Positions 8,091 through 17,332 of a stretch of DNA of 64,000 nucleotides are shown here, piece after piece (position 1 is the first letter of the stretch; every line of letters begins with the position of its first letter). Where the stretch lies: positions 62,001 to 126,000 of the forward strand of contig JAFTFY010000014.1 of NCBI GenBank assembly GCA_017458185.1. Reading direction: 5' to 3'. The stretch is from Neisseriaceae bacterium. GTDB lineage: Bacteria; Pseudomonadota; Gammaproteobacteria; Burkholderiales; Neisseriaceae. The notes beneath the pieces are model-generated. The model ran no database searches. It was given only the letters and a program-made list of their open reading frames with translations, and had not been told where the DNA came from. The position numbers and the translations under genes were made by a program.

Positions 8091-9263
8091 ATGAACCGCC
8101 GTGATTTTTTGCGTTTATCCGCTTTATTTACTGCCGCAGGTGCCTTGCCCTTATTGCAAGCCTGCGAGCGAAAACAAAACCACAGCACAAACGAACAAGC
8201 CTTAAAAATCGGCTATTTACCGATTGCCGATTCTGCTCCCTTACTGGTTGCTCATCATTTGGAGCTGTTTGAAGAAGCAGGCGTGCAGACTGAAAAACCC
8301 GTGTTATTTCGCAACTGGGCTTCATTAGTGGAGGCGTTTTTTGCAGGTGAAGTAAATGTGGTGCATATTCTCTCGCCGATGGCAGTGTGGGCAAGGTTTT
8401 CAAGCCTTGCTCCTGTGCAGTGTGTTGCTTGGAATCACATTGACGGCTCTGCCTTAACAGTTGCAAATAATATAAATAATATCAAAGAGTTATCAGGTAA
8501 AACTGTTGCCATTCCGTTTTGGTATTCCATACACAATATTTTGCTACAAAGCCTATTGAAAAACGCGGGCTTAACGGCAGTCGATAAAGAAAATCCGCAA
8601 GCAAATGAGGTGCGTCTTGTGGTAATGCCGCCGTCTGATATGCTGTCGGCTTTGGCGAATAACGCCATTGCGGGCTATATTGTGGCAGAGCCGTTTAATG
8701 CGGCGGCAGAAATCAAAGGCGTGGGTAAAATTATGCGTTTTACAGGCGATATTTGGAAACAGCACGCCTGCTGCGTGGTTTTGATGAAAGAAACCGACAT
8801 TCACAACCGCCCCGAATGGACGCAAAGCGTGATAGACAGTTTGGTTAAAGCACAAATTTGGATTAAAAACAACAGGTTAGAAACGGTTTCTATTTTATCC
8901 AAAAACGGCAAAAACGCCTACACACCGCACGAGACCGCGATTTTGCAAAAAGTCTTTACCCCCACGCACGCCGATTGCACGCATTATGCGGAACAAAAGG
9001 CTCTTTCAGGCTGCCTGAAAGAATGGCAAAGAATTGATTTTCAGCCCTATCCCTTTGTTTCTTATTATGAAAAACTCATCGAACTGTTGCAACAAACTTA
9101 TCTGCCCAACGACACCGCTTTTTTAAATAAACTCAACCCTAATCAAGCGGCACAAGAATTGGTGAATGATTCGTTTGTGCGACAGGCGATTACAAAACAC
9201 AATGCACAGCAAGTGTTTGATATTCCAGAAAATTGGATACGAAAAGAAGAAATAGGGGTTTAA
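8091..9263 (+). CDS. NitT/TauT-type ABC transporter substrate-binding lipoprotein (NrtA/CmpA-like)
   Basis: The 390-residue protein opens with a twin-arginine-like signal (NRRDFLRL) and a lipobox LQAC with Cys25, so it is probably exported and lipid-anchored. The body, from KIGYLPIADSAPLLVAHH onward, has the pattern of NrtA/CmpA and NMT1/THI5-like binding proteins, which capture nitrate, bicarbonate, aliphatic sulfonates or pyrimidine precursors. The ligand cannot be assigned. No permease or ATPase gene is adjacent, which is unusual; the partners must be elsewhere or lost. An uptake sequence inside the gene encodes SGCLKE. Three purines and a GGAAAA site precede the start. Confidence 0.8.
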   Translation: MNRRDFLRLSALFTAAGALPLLQACERKQNHSTNEQALKIGYLPIADSAPLLVAHHLELFEEAGVQTEKPVLFRNWASLVEAFFAGEVNVVHILSPMAVWARFSSLAPVQCVAWNHIDGSALTVANNINNIKELSGKTVAIPFWYSIHNILLQSLLKNAGLTAVDKENPQANEVRLVVMPPSDMLSALANNAIAGYIVAEPFNAAAEIKGVGKIMRFTGDIWKQHACCVVLMKETDIHNRPEWTQSVIDSLVKAQIWIKNNRLETVSILSKNGKNAYTPHETAILQKVFTPTHADCTHYAEQKALSGCLKEWQRIDFQPYPFVSYYEKLIELLQQTYLPNDTAFLNKLNPNQAAQELVNDSFVRQAITKHNAQQVFDIPENWIRKEEIGV

Positions 9264-9362
9264 AAATTTTCAGGCAGCCTGAAAAAGTGATTATATCAAT
9301 AGACAAATTGTCTTATTCGCCCTATCATTCTACCTTTTACCTTTTTTAAAACGGTTCATTGA

Positions 9363-10325
9363 ATGACTTATTCTCGAATTTTAGGCGTGGGCAGTTTTCT
9401 GCCTGAAAAACGCATGACCAACAATGATTTAGCCCAAATAGTGGAAACTTCGGACGAGTGGATTTTCCAACGCACGGGCATTAAAGCCCGCCATATTACT
9501 GATGAGCAAGACAACACCAGCGATTTAGCCGCGAAAGCCGCTCGCCGTGCCTTGACGCACGCCAACACCGACCCGAATGAAATCGACTTAATTATTGTCG
9601 GCACGGTTACAGGCGATTATGCTTTTCCATCAACCGCATGCTTGGTGCAGCAGAAATTGGGCATCACCAACAACTGCCCTGCTTTTGATATTCAGGCAGC
9701 CTGTGCGGGTTTTATGTATGCCATGGTGATGGCAGACGCTTATATTCGCGGCGGTTTAGCCAAAAAAGCCTTGATTATCGGTGCGGAATCGTTAAGCCGT
9801 ATCGTGAATTGGCAAGACCGCAATACTTGCGTTTTGTTTGGCGATGGTGCAGGTGCGGCTATTTTGGGAGCCAGCGATGAACCAGGTATTATTCATTCAA
9901 AAATGTGTGCAGACGGCGAATTTGCCTCTGTGTTGCATATGGACGGCAGAATGAATAACGGCGAATGGCAAGGGGCGAAGTTTATCCATATGGACGGTCA
10001 GGCAGTGTTTAAATTTGCCGTCAAAGCCTTATCCGAAGTGGCAAAAGACACCATTAGCGAAGCGAATTTTCCTGCGGAAAAAATCGACTGGTTAGTGCCA
10101 CACCAAGCCAACAGCCGCATTATTGACGCCACTGCCAAACATTTGGGCTTGCCACGCGAAAAAGTTATTCTCACCGTTGCCGAACACGCCAACACTTCCG
10201 CCGCTTCTATTCCTTTGGCGTTAGACGAAGGCATACGAAGCGGCAAAATTCAACGCGGACAACATTTATTATTAGAAGGCATAGGCGGCGGATTCGCTTG
10301 GGGTGCCATGTTGTTACGCTATTGA
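9363..10325 (+). CDS. fabH: Beta-ketoacyl-ACP synthase III
   Basis: The 320-residue thiolase-fold enzyme starts fatty acid synthesis by condensing acetyl-CoA with malonyl-ACP. The catalytic triad is visible: Cys114 in DIQAACAGF, His in VPHQANSRI and Asn in AEHANTSAAS. The glycine-rich end LLLEGIGGGFAWGAMLLRY is typical. It is soluble and acts as a homodimer. The usual plsX or fabD neighbours are absent here. The codons for IQAAC coincide with an 11-of-12 match to the uptake sequence, so the active-site cysteine is encoded within an uptake motif. The ribosome site before this ATG is weak. Confidence 0.95.
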   Translation: MTYSRILGVGSFLPEKRMTNNDLAQIVETSDEWIFQRTGIKARHITDEQDNTSDLAAKAARRALTHANTDPNEIDLIIVGTVTGDYAFPSTACLVQQKLGITNNCPAFDIQAACAGFMYAMVMADAYIRGGLAKKALIIGAESLSRIVNWQDRNTCVLFGDGAGAAILGASDEPGIIHSKMCADGEFASVLHMDGRMNNGEWQGAKFIHMDGQAVFKFAVKALSEVAKDTISEANFPAEKIDWLVPHQANSRIIDATAKHLGLPREKVILTVAEHANTSAASIPLALDEGIRSGKIQRGQHLLLEGIGGGFAWGAMLLRY

Positions 10326-10347
10326 TTATTCAATATTTTCAGGCAGC

Positions 10348-11295
10348 CTAAAAAAAGGCGGTATAGCCTAAAAAGGCGGTGTAAGCAATAAAGCAGGTTA
10401 ATAATATAATGCCTTGTATTTTGGCAATTTTTTGTTTGTAACAGAAGACAAGCAACAAGGCGTTTAAGAACAACATCACCGCAATGTCGCGGTATAACAC
10501 TTCGGGGGGGGCGGCGATGGGGCGAATCACGCCTGCCATGCCCACTACGCACATTAAATTGAAGATATTCGAACCCACCACATTGCCCAAGGCAATGTCG
10601 TCTTCGCCTTTTTTGGCGGCAATAATGGAAGACGCTAATTCAGGCAGCGAAGTGCCAACGGCGACAATGGTTAAGCCAATGATTAAATCGCTCACGCCTA
10701 ATTTGTGGGCGATTTCCACCGAACCCCAAACCAGTAATTTGGAACTGGCTACTAATAAAACAAGCCCTGTAATTAGCCAAAATATGGATACGGGTAATGA
10801 TTTTGCAGGCGGTTCTTGTTGATAAAATTCATTGCTTTTTTTATGTTGTTTAATGTCAGAAATCACAATAAACGACATAATCAAAATAAATAAACCCAAT
10901 AATACCCACGACTCTAAATGCGAAATAACGCCGTTATATGCCATATAGGCAGATAATACTGTTAAAACGGTGAGTATGGGTAAATCTCTTTTGAGAATTT
11001 TTTGCGAAGTGGCAATAGGATAAATTAGAGCGGTTACCCCTAATATTAAGGCAATATTGGTTATGTTAGAACCGTAAGCATTTCCTAATGCAATACCTGG
11101 GCTGTTATCTAATGCCGCCATAACCGAAACCGTCATTTCAGGGGCAGAAGTACCAAAGCCCACAATCACCATACCGATGATTAAAGACGGAATACCCATA
11201 ATTTTGGCAACGGACGCACTGCCGTCAATAAATTTATCGGCACTCCAAACCAAAATAATCAAACCGATAATAATCGCAAGTAGTGATAATATCAT
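10348..11295 (-). CDS. Calcium/sodium antiporter (CaCA family, YrbG-like)
   Basis: The 315-residue membrane protein has two homologous halves of about five helices. Each half holds the exchanger alpha-repeat: GFGTSAPEMTVSVMAALDNSPGIALGNAYGSN near residues 47-79, and VAVGTSLPELASSIIAAKKGEDDIALGNVVGSNIFN in the second half. The acidic residues in GTSxPE bind cation. It probably extrudes calcium against sodium or protons in the inner membrane. It converges with fabH, with only 22 bases and a degenerate uptake sequence between the stops. The start lacks a strong ribosome site. Confidence 0.9.
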   Translation of the reverse strand: MILSLLAIIIGLIILVWSADKFIDGSASVAKIMGIPSLIIGMVIVGFGTSAPEMTVSVMAALDNSPGIALGNAYGSNITNIALILGVTALIYPIATSQKILKRDLPILTVLTVLSAYMAYNGVISHLESWVLLGLFILIMSFIVISDIKQHKKSNEFYQQEPPAKSLPVSIFWLITGLVLLVASSKLLVWGSVEIAHKLGVSDLIIGLTIVAVGTSLPELASSIIAAKKGEDDIALGNVVGSNIFNLMCVVGMAGVIRPIAAPPEVLYRDIAVMLFLNALLLVFCYKQKIAKIQGIILLTCFIAYTAFLGYTAFF

Positions 11296-11372
11296 TTTAT
11301 TTCAATCCATTAAGTTGTTGTGTTGTTTAATATTTATTTTTTCAGGCAGCCTGAAAAGTATTGAATATATTT

Positions 11373-11849
11373 TTAGTCATAATTTTCCCATAAACTATAA
11401 GGATGACGGCTTAAATAAGCGTTGCTGTATCTGCCGTCTGCGGTAATTTCTTCGCCTAACCAGTTGGGTTGTGGATATTCTTCTGTTTCTTGTTTTAATT
11501 CTAATTCCGCAATCACCAAAGGGGCGTTTTCTCCTTCATATTCATCAATTTCAAAAGTATAATCGCCTTTGTGAATAATATGTCGTGTTTTTTGTAAAGA
11601 AAACGCACACAATTCTTTTAGCATCGTTTGTGCGTCTTTTACAGGAATGGGGTATTCAAATTCGTGGCGAGATATATTGCTGATAAAACCTTTTATGGTA
11701 ATCCAAGCGTGGTTATCAATAATACGCACCCTTATGGTACATTCTTTTTCCACAGACATATAGCCTTGTTGCATTTTTATAGACTGACTAATTTCGTTTT
11801 GCCAGTCGTTATTTTTTAATAAAAAACGGCGTTCTATTTCAATCGACAT
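11373..11849 (-). CDS. CYTH-domain protein (triphosphate tunnel fold)
   Basis: The 158-residue protein begins MSIEIERRFLL, the ExEx(K/R) signature of CYTH domains, and carries further charged strands (CTIRVRIIDNHAWITIKG, FEIDEYEG, LVIAELEL) that would line the tunnel. Family members hydrolyse inorganic triphosphate or bind phosphorylated ligands with a divalent metal; the activity here is not known. The third signature residue is arginine, a common variant. The gene start overlaps the end of lpxK by 16 bases, so translation is probably coupled. Confidence 0.85.
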   Translation of the reverse strand: MSIEIERRFLLKNNDWQNEISQSIKMQQGYMSVEKECTIRVRIIDNHAWITIKGFISNISRHEFEYPIPVKDAQTMLKELCAFSLQKTRHIIHKGDYTFEIDEYEGENAPLVIAELELKQETEEYPQPNWLGEEITADGRYSNAYLSRHPYSLWENYD

Positions 11850-12832
11850 TTTGTCATCACCTTATCAATCAATTCGGGGTTAATTTCTGTTTCTATCGGT
11901 AAAACATAAACTTGCGGTAAATTTTCTTGATTTAATTTAACCGCGTCTTTTTCGGTTATAATCACTGTTTGGCTTGTTGGTATATCGCTCACAGCAATGG
12001 CGGCGTGGTCAGGCAAAGCCTGCGTTTCGCAAGAAATACCCATATTTTTCAAGGCATTAAAAAAGCGTTCTGGGCGTGCAATGCCTGCTATCGCCAGCAC
12101 TTTTTTATCGGCAAAAAAATCAGCCGTAACCGTTTTGTGCGGATTATTCAATAAATAAAATGGCTGATAATGCGTTTTCAGATGAAATACCGCTATGTTT
12201 TCAGGCAGCCTGAAAGATAAATTATCGTTATTCATCAATAATATATCAACACTATTTAATCGCTCTAACGGCTCACGCAAATTGCCGTCTGGCAAAAGAT
12301 TGTGCGTAGCATGATGACTGGACAACAGCACAATTTCCATATCACGATACAAGCGATAATGTTGCAAACCGTCATCAGAAACAATGACTTGCGTTTCAGG
12401 GTGCCTATCTAACAACAACTTTGCCGCCGCAACCCTATCCGCCCCCACTGCCACAGGTGCGGAAGTTTTTTGCCACAACAGCAAAGGTTCATCACCCACA
12501 TCGTATGCCGTGTCGTGCGGTGTAATCAGGCGAATATCGCGGCTTTCGCGACCATAGCCACGACTGACAATACCCACTTTAATGCCTTGATTTTGCAAAC
12601 CTTTTACCAACGCTGCCACAAAAGGCGTTTTACCACTACCGCCGACATGAATATTGCCCACAACCACAACAGACACAGGCAAACACACGCTTTTAAAATA
12701 AGCCAAACGATACCCAGCCCGCCGCATTTTCACCCCCAAGCCAAACAGCCACGACAACGGACGCAAAACAAGCGTCAAGCCGAAAATCGGCTTTTGCCAG
12801 TGGCGTTCAATGATTTGCGTCAATAGGGACAT
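11834..12832 (-). CDS. lpxK: Tetraacyldisaccharide 4'-kinase
   Basis: LpxK phosphorylates the 4' position of the lipid A precursor at the inner face of the inner membrane. The N-terminus has a hydrophobic segment (LTLVLRPLSWLFGLGV), then the P-loop GNIHVGGSGKTP; later come VSRGYGR, VGDEPLLL and a VSDDGLQHY segment, all characteristic. I start at the ATG of MSLLTQIIERHW; in-frame ATGs at 12841 and 12874 would add 3 or 14 residues, and no site has a clear ribosome binding sequence. An uptake sequence within the gene encodes FRLPEN. The CYTH gene follows with a 16-base overlap. Confidence 0.93.
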   Translation of the reverse strand: MSLLTQIIERHWQKPIFGLTLVLRPLSWLFGLGVKMRRAGYRLAYFKSVCLPVSVVVVGNIHVGGSGKTPFVAALVKGLQNQGIKVGIVSRGYGRESRDIRLITPHDTAYDVGDEPLLLWQKTSAPVAVGADRVAAAKLLLDRHPETQVIVSDDGLQHYRLYRDMEIVLLSSHHATHNLLPDGNLREPLERLNSVDILLMNNDNLSFRLPENIAVFHLKTHYQPFYLLNNPHKTVTADFFADKKVLAIAGIARPERFFNALKNMGISCETQALPDHAAIAVSDIPTSQTVIITEKDAVKLNQENLPQVYVLPIETEINPELIDKVMTKCRLK

Positions 12833-13009
12833 GGCGGTCATTCGATTAGGTTGAAAAGCGGTTATTCTAATCAAGTTTGTGCCAGTTTTCGATAATTTTT
12901 TTGTGAATGATTTTTCAGGCAGCCTGAAACATTGTTCAACGAGCGAAGCGAAGTTAAAACTTTTTTACTATAAATATCAAAGCCTATCATTCAGGCTGCC
13001 TGAAAACCT

Positions 13010-13038
13010 ATGACAGAAAACGCAAAAACAGGTACAAT
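13010..13038 (+). promoter_or_regulatory. Putative sigma-70 promoter of ppsA
   Basis: ATGACA, a 17-base spacer and TACAAT lie about 50-80 bases before the ppsA start. Spacing is optimal and each box differs from consensus at one position. An uptake sequence ends just upstream. Confidence 0.5.
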
Positions 13039-13090
13039 ACCGAAGTTTTGTTCAAATGTTTTCTCACAACTTTGTATCTGAAAGAGAATT

Positions 13091-15487
13091 ATGTCAGACA
13101 ATTTCGTTATCTGGTTTGAAAACCTGCGTATGACCGATGTGGATCGTGTCGGCGGAAAAAATGCTTCTTTGGGCGAGATGATTAGCCAACTCACAGAAAA
13201 AGGCGTGCGTGTGCCAGGCGGCTTTGCCACCACCGCAGACGCTTTCCGTGCGTTTATTGCTCACGAAGGTTTGGGCGATAAAATCTCTGCCGCACTCAAA
13301 GATTTGAATGTCGATGATGTGAATGAATTGGCACGCGTTGGCAAAGAAATCCGTCAATGGATTATCGATACACCTTTCCCACAGCAGTTAGAAGATGAAC
13401 TCAAAACCGCATGGGAAAAAATGGTCTCCGACGCAGGAACGCCAGACATTTCGGTTGCCGTGCGTTCATCTGCCACTGCGGAAGACTTGCCTGATGCGTC
13501 TTTTGCAGGTCAGCAAGAAACTTTCTTGAATATTACAGGTTATGAAAATGTCAAAGAGGCAATGCGTCATGTATTTGCCTCTTTGTATAACGACCGTGCA
13601 ATTGCGTACCGCGTACATAAAGGCTTTGACCACGATATTGTCGCTTTGTCGGCTGGCGTGCAAAGAATGGTGCGTTCCGATTCAGGTGCGTCAGGCGTGA
13701 TGTTCACCATTGATACCGAATCGGGCTTTGATAAAGTGGTGTTCGTTACTGCGTCTTACGGCTTGGGCGAAACAGTCGTTCAGGGTGCAGTGAATCCTGA
13801 CGAATTTTATGTGTATAAAGACAATCTCAAAGTAGGCAAACCTGCGATTTTGCGTAAAGTAATGGGTTCCAAAGCCATTAAAATGATTTTCACCGACACC
13901 GCAACCGCTGGTCGTTCGGTGCAAACCGTTGATGTACCGCCTGAACAACGCAAACAATTTGCCATTTCGGACGAAGAAATCACCGAATTAGCCAAATATG
14001 CAATGATTATCGAAGAGCATTACGGTCGTCCGATGGACATTGAATGGGGTCGAGACGGCTTGGACGGCAAGATTTACATTCTGCAATCGCGTCCTGAAAC
14101 GGTGAAATCGCAAGAAAAACGCATGGACACGCTTCGCCGTTACAACATTAAAAACAAAAGCCGTGTGATTACACAAGGTCGTGCGATTGGTCAAAAAGTC
14201 GGTCAAGGCAAAGTGCGTTTGGTATTGAATGCCGCCGAAATGGACACCGTTAAAGCAGGCGATGTGTTGGTTACCGATATGACTGACCCAGATTGGGAAC
14301 CTGTAATGAAACGCGCGTCTGCGATTGTTACCAACCGTGGCGGTCGCACTTGCCACGCCGCCATTATCGCTCGCGAATTAGGCATTCCTGCGGTTGTTGG
14401 CTGTGGCGAAGCAACACAAATTCTGCAAGAAGGTCAAGAAGTTACCGTATCCTGTGCCGAAGGCGATACAGGCAATATTTACGAAGGCTTGTTAGATGTG
14501 GAAATCAACGACATCGAATTAGGCAACATGCCCGAATCACCTGTAAAAATTATGATGAATGTCGGCAATCCCGAATTAGCATTCGGCTTTGCGTCCTTGC
14601 CCAGTCAAGGCATTGGCTTGGCGAGAATGGAATTTATCATCAACCGCCAAATCGGCATTCACCCCAAAGCACTGCTCGACTTCGAGAAATTAGAAGACGA
14701 CTTACAAATGGTGGTCAAAGACCGCATTTCAGGCTACGCTAATCCGACTGAATTTTTCGTTGAAAAAATCACCGAAGGCGTGGCAACGCTGGCAGCGTCT
14801 GTTTATCCGAAAAAAATCATCGTGCGCATGTCCGATTTCAAATCCAACGAATACGCCAACTTAATCGGCGGCGGCATTTACGAACCCAACGAAGAAAACC
14901 CAATGTTGGGCTTCCGCGGTGCGGCTCGTTATGTCTCGGAAGACTTCCGCCCCTGCTTTGACTTGGAATGCCGTGCCTTGAAAAAAGTGCGAGACGAAAT
15001 GGGTTTCACCAATGTGGAAATTATGATTCCATTCGTACGCACCCTGAAAGAAGCCGAAAGCGTAGTCCGTGCCTTGAAAGACAACGGATTAGAACGCGGC
15101 AAAAACGGCTTGCGTCTGATTATGATGTGCGAATTGCCCACCAACGCCGTATTGGCAGAACAATTTCTGCAATACTTTGACGGTTTCTCAATCGGCTCAA
15201 ACGATATGACACAACTCACATTAGGCGTGGATCGCGACAGCGGCGGACCGATTGCTGCTACCTTTGACGAACGCGATCCAGCGGTGAAAGTAATGCTGTC
15301 GCTTGCCATTTCCGCCTGCCGCAAACTGAATAAATACATCGGCATTTGCGGACAAGGCCCAAGCGACCACCCAGATTTCGCCCTGTGGTTAGCGAATGAA
15401 GGCATAGAAACCATTTCTTTGAACCCAGACACAGTGGTTGAAACTTGGTTGTATTTAGCCAAAGAAGCGGCAAAAAAAGCAGAGTAA
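13091..15487 (+). CDS. ppsA: Phosphoenolpyruvate synthase
   Basis: The 798-residue enzyme converts pyruvate and ATP to PEP, AMP and phosphate for gluconeogenesis. Domain order is standard: ATP-binding domain ([33 protein letters not shown]), central phosphohistidine domain with [15 protein letters not shown] holding the swivelling histidine near residue 422, and a C-terminal PEP/pyruvate TIM barrel with [18 protein letters not shown] and CGQGPSDHP. Length matches the family. It is a single-gene unit with its own promoter and a strong terminator. The ribosome site is GAGA just before the ATG. Confidence 0.97.
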   Translation: MSDNFVIWFENLRMTDVDRVGGKNASLGEMISQLTEKGVRVPGGFATTADAFRAFIAHEGLGDKISAALKDLNVDDVNELARVGKEIRQWIIDTPFPQQLEDELKTAWEKMVSDAGTPDISVAVRSSATAEDLPDASFAGQQETFLNITGYENVKEAMRHVFASLYNDRAIAYRVHKGFDHDIVALSAGVQRMVRSDSGASGVMFTIDTESGFDKVVFVTASYGLGETVVQGAVNPDEFYVYKDNLKVGKPAILRKVMGSKAIKMIFTDTATAGRSVQTVDVPPEQRKQFAISDEEITELAKYAMIIEEHYGRPMDIEWGRDGLDGKIYILQSRPETVKSQEKRMDTLRRYNIKNKSRVITQGRAIGQKVGQGKVRLVLNAAEMDTVKAGDVLVTDMTDPDWEPVMKRASAIVTNRGGRTCHAAIIARELGIPAVVGCGEATQILQEGQEVTVSCAEGDTGNIYEGLLDVEINDIELGNMPESPVKIMMNVGNPELAFGFASLPSQGIGLARMEFIINRQIGIHPKALLDFEKLEDDLQMVVKDRISGYANPTEFFVEKITEGVATLAASVYPKKIIVRMSDFKSNEYANLIGGGIYEPNEENPMLGFRGAARYVSEDFRPCFDLECRALKKVRDEMGFTNVEIMIPFVRTLKEAESVVRALKDNGLERGKNGLRLIMMCELPTNAVLAEQFLQYFDGFSIGSNDMTQLTLGVDRDSGGPIAATFDERDPAVKVMLSLAISACRKLNKYIGICGQGPSDHPDFALWLANEGIETISLNPDTVVETWLYLAKEAAKKAE

Positions 15488-15505
15488 TTGATTGTTAATC
15501 AAAAT

Positions 15506-15539
15506 AAAACAACCGTTTGATAAAAGCGGTTGTTTTTTT
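15506..15539 (+). terminator. Rho-independent terminator of ppsA
   Basis: AACAACCG and CGGTTGTT form an 8-bp stem (extendable by A-T pairs) with an 11-base loop, followed by a run of seven T. It lies 20 bases past the stop codon. Confidence 0.9.
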
Positions 15540-15575
15540 GTGGAAAAAGTTTTCAGGCTGCCTGAATTTAATCCT

Positions 15576-15794
15576 GTGTCATTGCGAGCCGTTATGAAAT
15601 AACGGCGTGGCAATCCAGTTAAAACCGCAGGTTTTAACAAACGCCGATAGGCGTTTTTAACGGCATTACATTCAATTTTTCAGGTGCCTTTAATTCTTTT
15701 GAATACTGCCATTACAACGCCTTTGGCGTTGTGTTTTGCCTGTGGCAAAACTGGATTGCCACGACTTGCCTTTCGGCAAGTCTCGCAATGACAC
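15576..15794. repeat. Composite palindromic element: two inverted REP-like units with a chain of triloop hairpins
   Basis: A 13-bp terminal inverted repeat GTGTCATTGCGAG / CTCGCAATGACAC bounds the element. An inner pair GTGGCAATCC / GGATTGCCAC completes two opposed units. Within it are six short perfect hairpins: 15589-15605 (7-bp stem, GAA loop), 15618-15638 (9 bp, GCA), 15639-15656 (7 bp), 15714-15732 (8 bp, TTT), 15733-15751 (8 bp, TGT) and 15763-15782 (8 bp). No ORF of interest is present; this explains most of the 478-base gap after ppsA. Confidence 0.75.
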
Positions 15795-15870
15795 GGTTTT
15801 TTTTATTTTCAGGCTGCCTGAAAATATTTTGAACTACGCCTGTTCCATGATTTTCATTTCTTCACCCATT

Positions 15871-15970
15871 GTAGGGTGGGTTTCCAACCCACCAAAACCT
15901 ACGGTTTGCATAAAACGAAAAATTTAATCAACGCCTATCGGCGTTGTGGTGGGTTGGAAACCCACCCTAC
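15871..15970. repeat. GTAGGGTGGG inverted-repeat element
   Basis: A 23-base arm GTAGGGTGGGTTTCCAACCC(ACC) at 15871-15893 is repeated in exact inverted form at 15948-15970. The 54-base centre includes an AACGCC/GGCGTT mini-hairpin. The right arm supplies the TAG stop codon of the SDR gene. Related elements lie at 18261, 41663, 41854 and 50431. Confidence 0.8.
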
Positions 15971-16800
15971 TGAACAAACATTTCAGGGCTTTGCGGTGTT
16001 TTACCCAAGAGACGAGCAAAAACCGCATTATCTGCCGTATTGCCGTCTTGCAACATTTTAATGCTGTCAGGGCTTAACATACCGTTACTCAACACTTTGG
16101 CAATCGGCAGAAACGGTTTGATTAGGCTGAATGGAATATTCACCATTTTCGCAGGCGGTTTGTGATGTAGGTTTTGTCGCATTATGGCAAGATATTGTGC
16201 CATTGACACCACTTTACCGCCCGTCATATTAACGACACTGCCGTGTGGCAAGGGGTTTTCTGCCATTTTTGCCAAACCGTCTGCCACTTCATAAACGCAC
16301 ACAGGTTGCAAGGCAAAATCACCTTTTTCAGGCAGCACCAAAATCGGCAGTTTGGCTAATTTGATAAACAACTCACAACTTGCCCCGCCACGCCCATAAA
16401 TCACCGATGGGCGAGCAATATTAACGCTCGGCATAATGTGCAAAACCGCATTATCTCCCCTACCCTTGCTTGCCAAAAATTCCGCTGGATATTGCCAATC
16501 CGCCCCCAAAGCCGATAATTGCACCCAGTGTTTGATATTCATATCCGCAGCAATTTCGGCTAATAATTTAGGCGTTTGGTAATGAACTTTATCCAACACT
16601 TCGGCATATCGACTCATTACGCCAACCGTATTGATTATGGCGTATTGATTTTCAAAAATTTTTTCAATATTTTGCCGATTTGGATTGAGTAAATCCAATT
16701 CCTTGCGTGTGGGCGTGGTAACCATATGCCCTTTATTGCGTAAAATTTCCACAACACGAGAACCCACAAAACCACTACCGCCTAATAATACAATATTCAT
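15967..16800 (-). CDS. NAD(P)-binding SDR / epimerase-like protein (NDUFA9-like)
   Basis: The 277-residue protein has an N-terminal Rossmann fold with the nucleotide motif LLGGSGFVGSRVVEIL and a body like atypical short-chain dehydrogenases of the complex-I NDUFA9/YbjT group (INTVGVMSRYAEVL, VQLSALGAD, NIARPSVIYGRGGA). The usual YxxxK catalytic pair is not obvious, as expected for atypical members, so it may bind rather than convert substrate. It heads toward a repeat element that provides its stop codon. DoxX-like and DUF2269 genes lie upstream on the same strand, a grouping I recall from other proteobacteria. Confidence 0.8.
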   Translation of the reverse strand: MNIVLLGGSGFVGSRVVEILRNKGHMVTTPTRKELDLLNPNRQNIEKIFENQYAIINTVGVMSRYAEVLDKVHYQTPKLLAEIAADMNIKHWVQLSALGADWQYPAEFLASKGRGDNAVLHIMPSVNIARPSVIYGRGGASCELFIKLAKLPILVLPEKGDFALQPVCVYEVADGLAKMAENPLPHGSVVNMTGGKVVSMAQYLAIMRQNLHHKPPAKMVNIPFSLIKPFLPIAKVLSNGMLSPDSIKMLQDGNTADNAVFARLLGKTPQSPEMFVQ

Positions 16801-16838
16801 TTTCTGCTCCTAATATTTATTTCAGGCTGCCTGAAAGA

Positions 16839-17267
16839 TTAAAAATAACTAATTTCGATTATCTCATTCTTTTTATAATATAAATAATGACAACGCAAAA
16901 TAATGATGGTTAATATCCAAGACGGAATAACAAATAACCAGCCTAATGCGTAGAAGAATATTATAAAAAACAAAATAATCATTGGTGCAAAAGCCAATAA
17001 AAAAGAAAACACAATAAATAAAAAGGTATTTTCTTTTTGTAATTTTTCTGTAATAATTGAAAGTATTAACAATGGAATACCAAAAAATATTAAACTAAAC
17101 ACAACCAAACCTATCAATGACATATGATGAAATGACATATGATAAGTTGGCATATTCTTCATTTCATAATTAAGCCATAATACTGTTAAAATAAAAGGCA
17201 ATAAAAACCCAATAAAATATCGTTGAATTTTTCCTTCAACAACTGTTTCATTATTATTTTTCATCAT
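16839..17267 (-). CDS. Hypothetical four-helix membrane protein
   Basis: From the ATG at 17267 the product has 142 residues and four hydrophobic helices, with a basic, asparagine-rich N-terminus. AAAGGAAAT directly precedes this ATG and joins the end of an uptake sequence; the open frame extends a further 47 codons but that part runs through the uptake motif and looks non-coding. The family is unrecognised. The gene is AT-rich and sits between DUF2269 and the SDR gene, so it is probably a recent arrival in that cluster. Confidence 0.6.
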   Translation of the reverse strand: MMKNNNETVVEGKIQRYFIGFLLPFILTVLWLNYEMKNMPTYHMSFHHMSLIGLVVFSLIFFGIPLLILSIITEKLQKENTFLFIVFSFLLAFAPMIILFFIIFFYALGWLFVIPSWILTIIILRCHYLYYKKNEIIEISYF

Positions 17268-17286
17268 ATTTCCTTTCAGGCTGCCT

Positions 17287-17310
17287 GAAAGCACTTCCCG
17301 TGCAGGGAAT
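17287..17310. repeat. Short dispersed repeat beside an uptake sequence (copy 1)
   Basis: GAAAGCACTTCCCGTGCAGG and the following GAAT recur in inverted orientation at 24128-24151 with one change in 24 bases. Both copies touch an uptake sequence. A small GCAC/GTGC hairpin is the core. Confidence 0.5.
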
Positions 17311-17332
17311 TTAATTTTCAGGCAGCCTTTAT

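Noticed and set aside
13094..15462. Several long minus-strand frames inside ppsA
   Set aside because: They mirror the codon pattern of ppsA and have no recognisable protein features.
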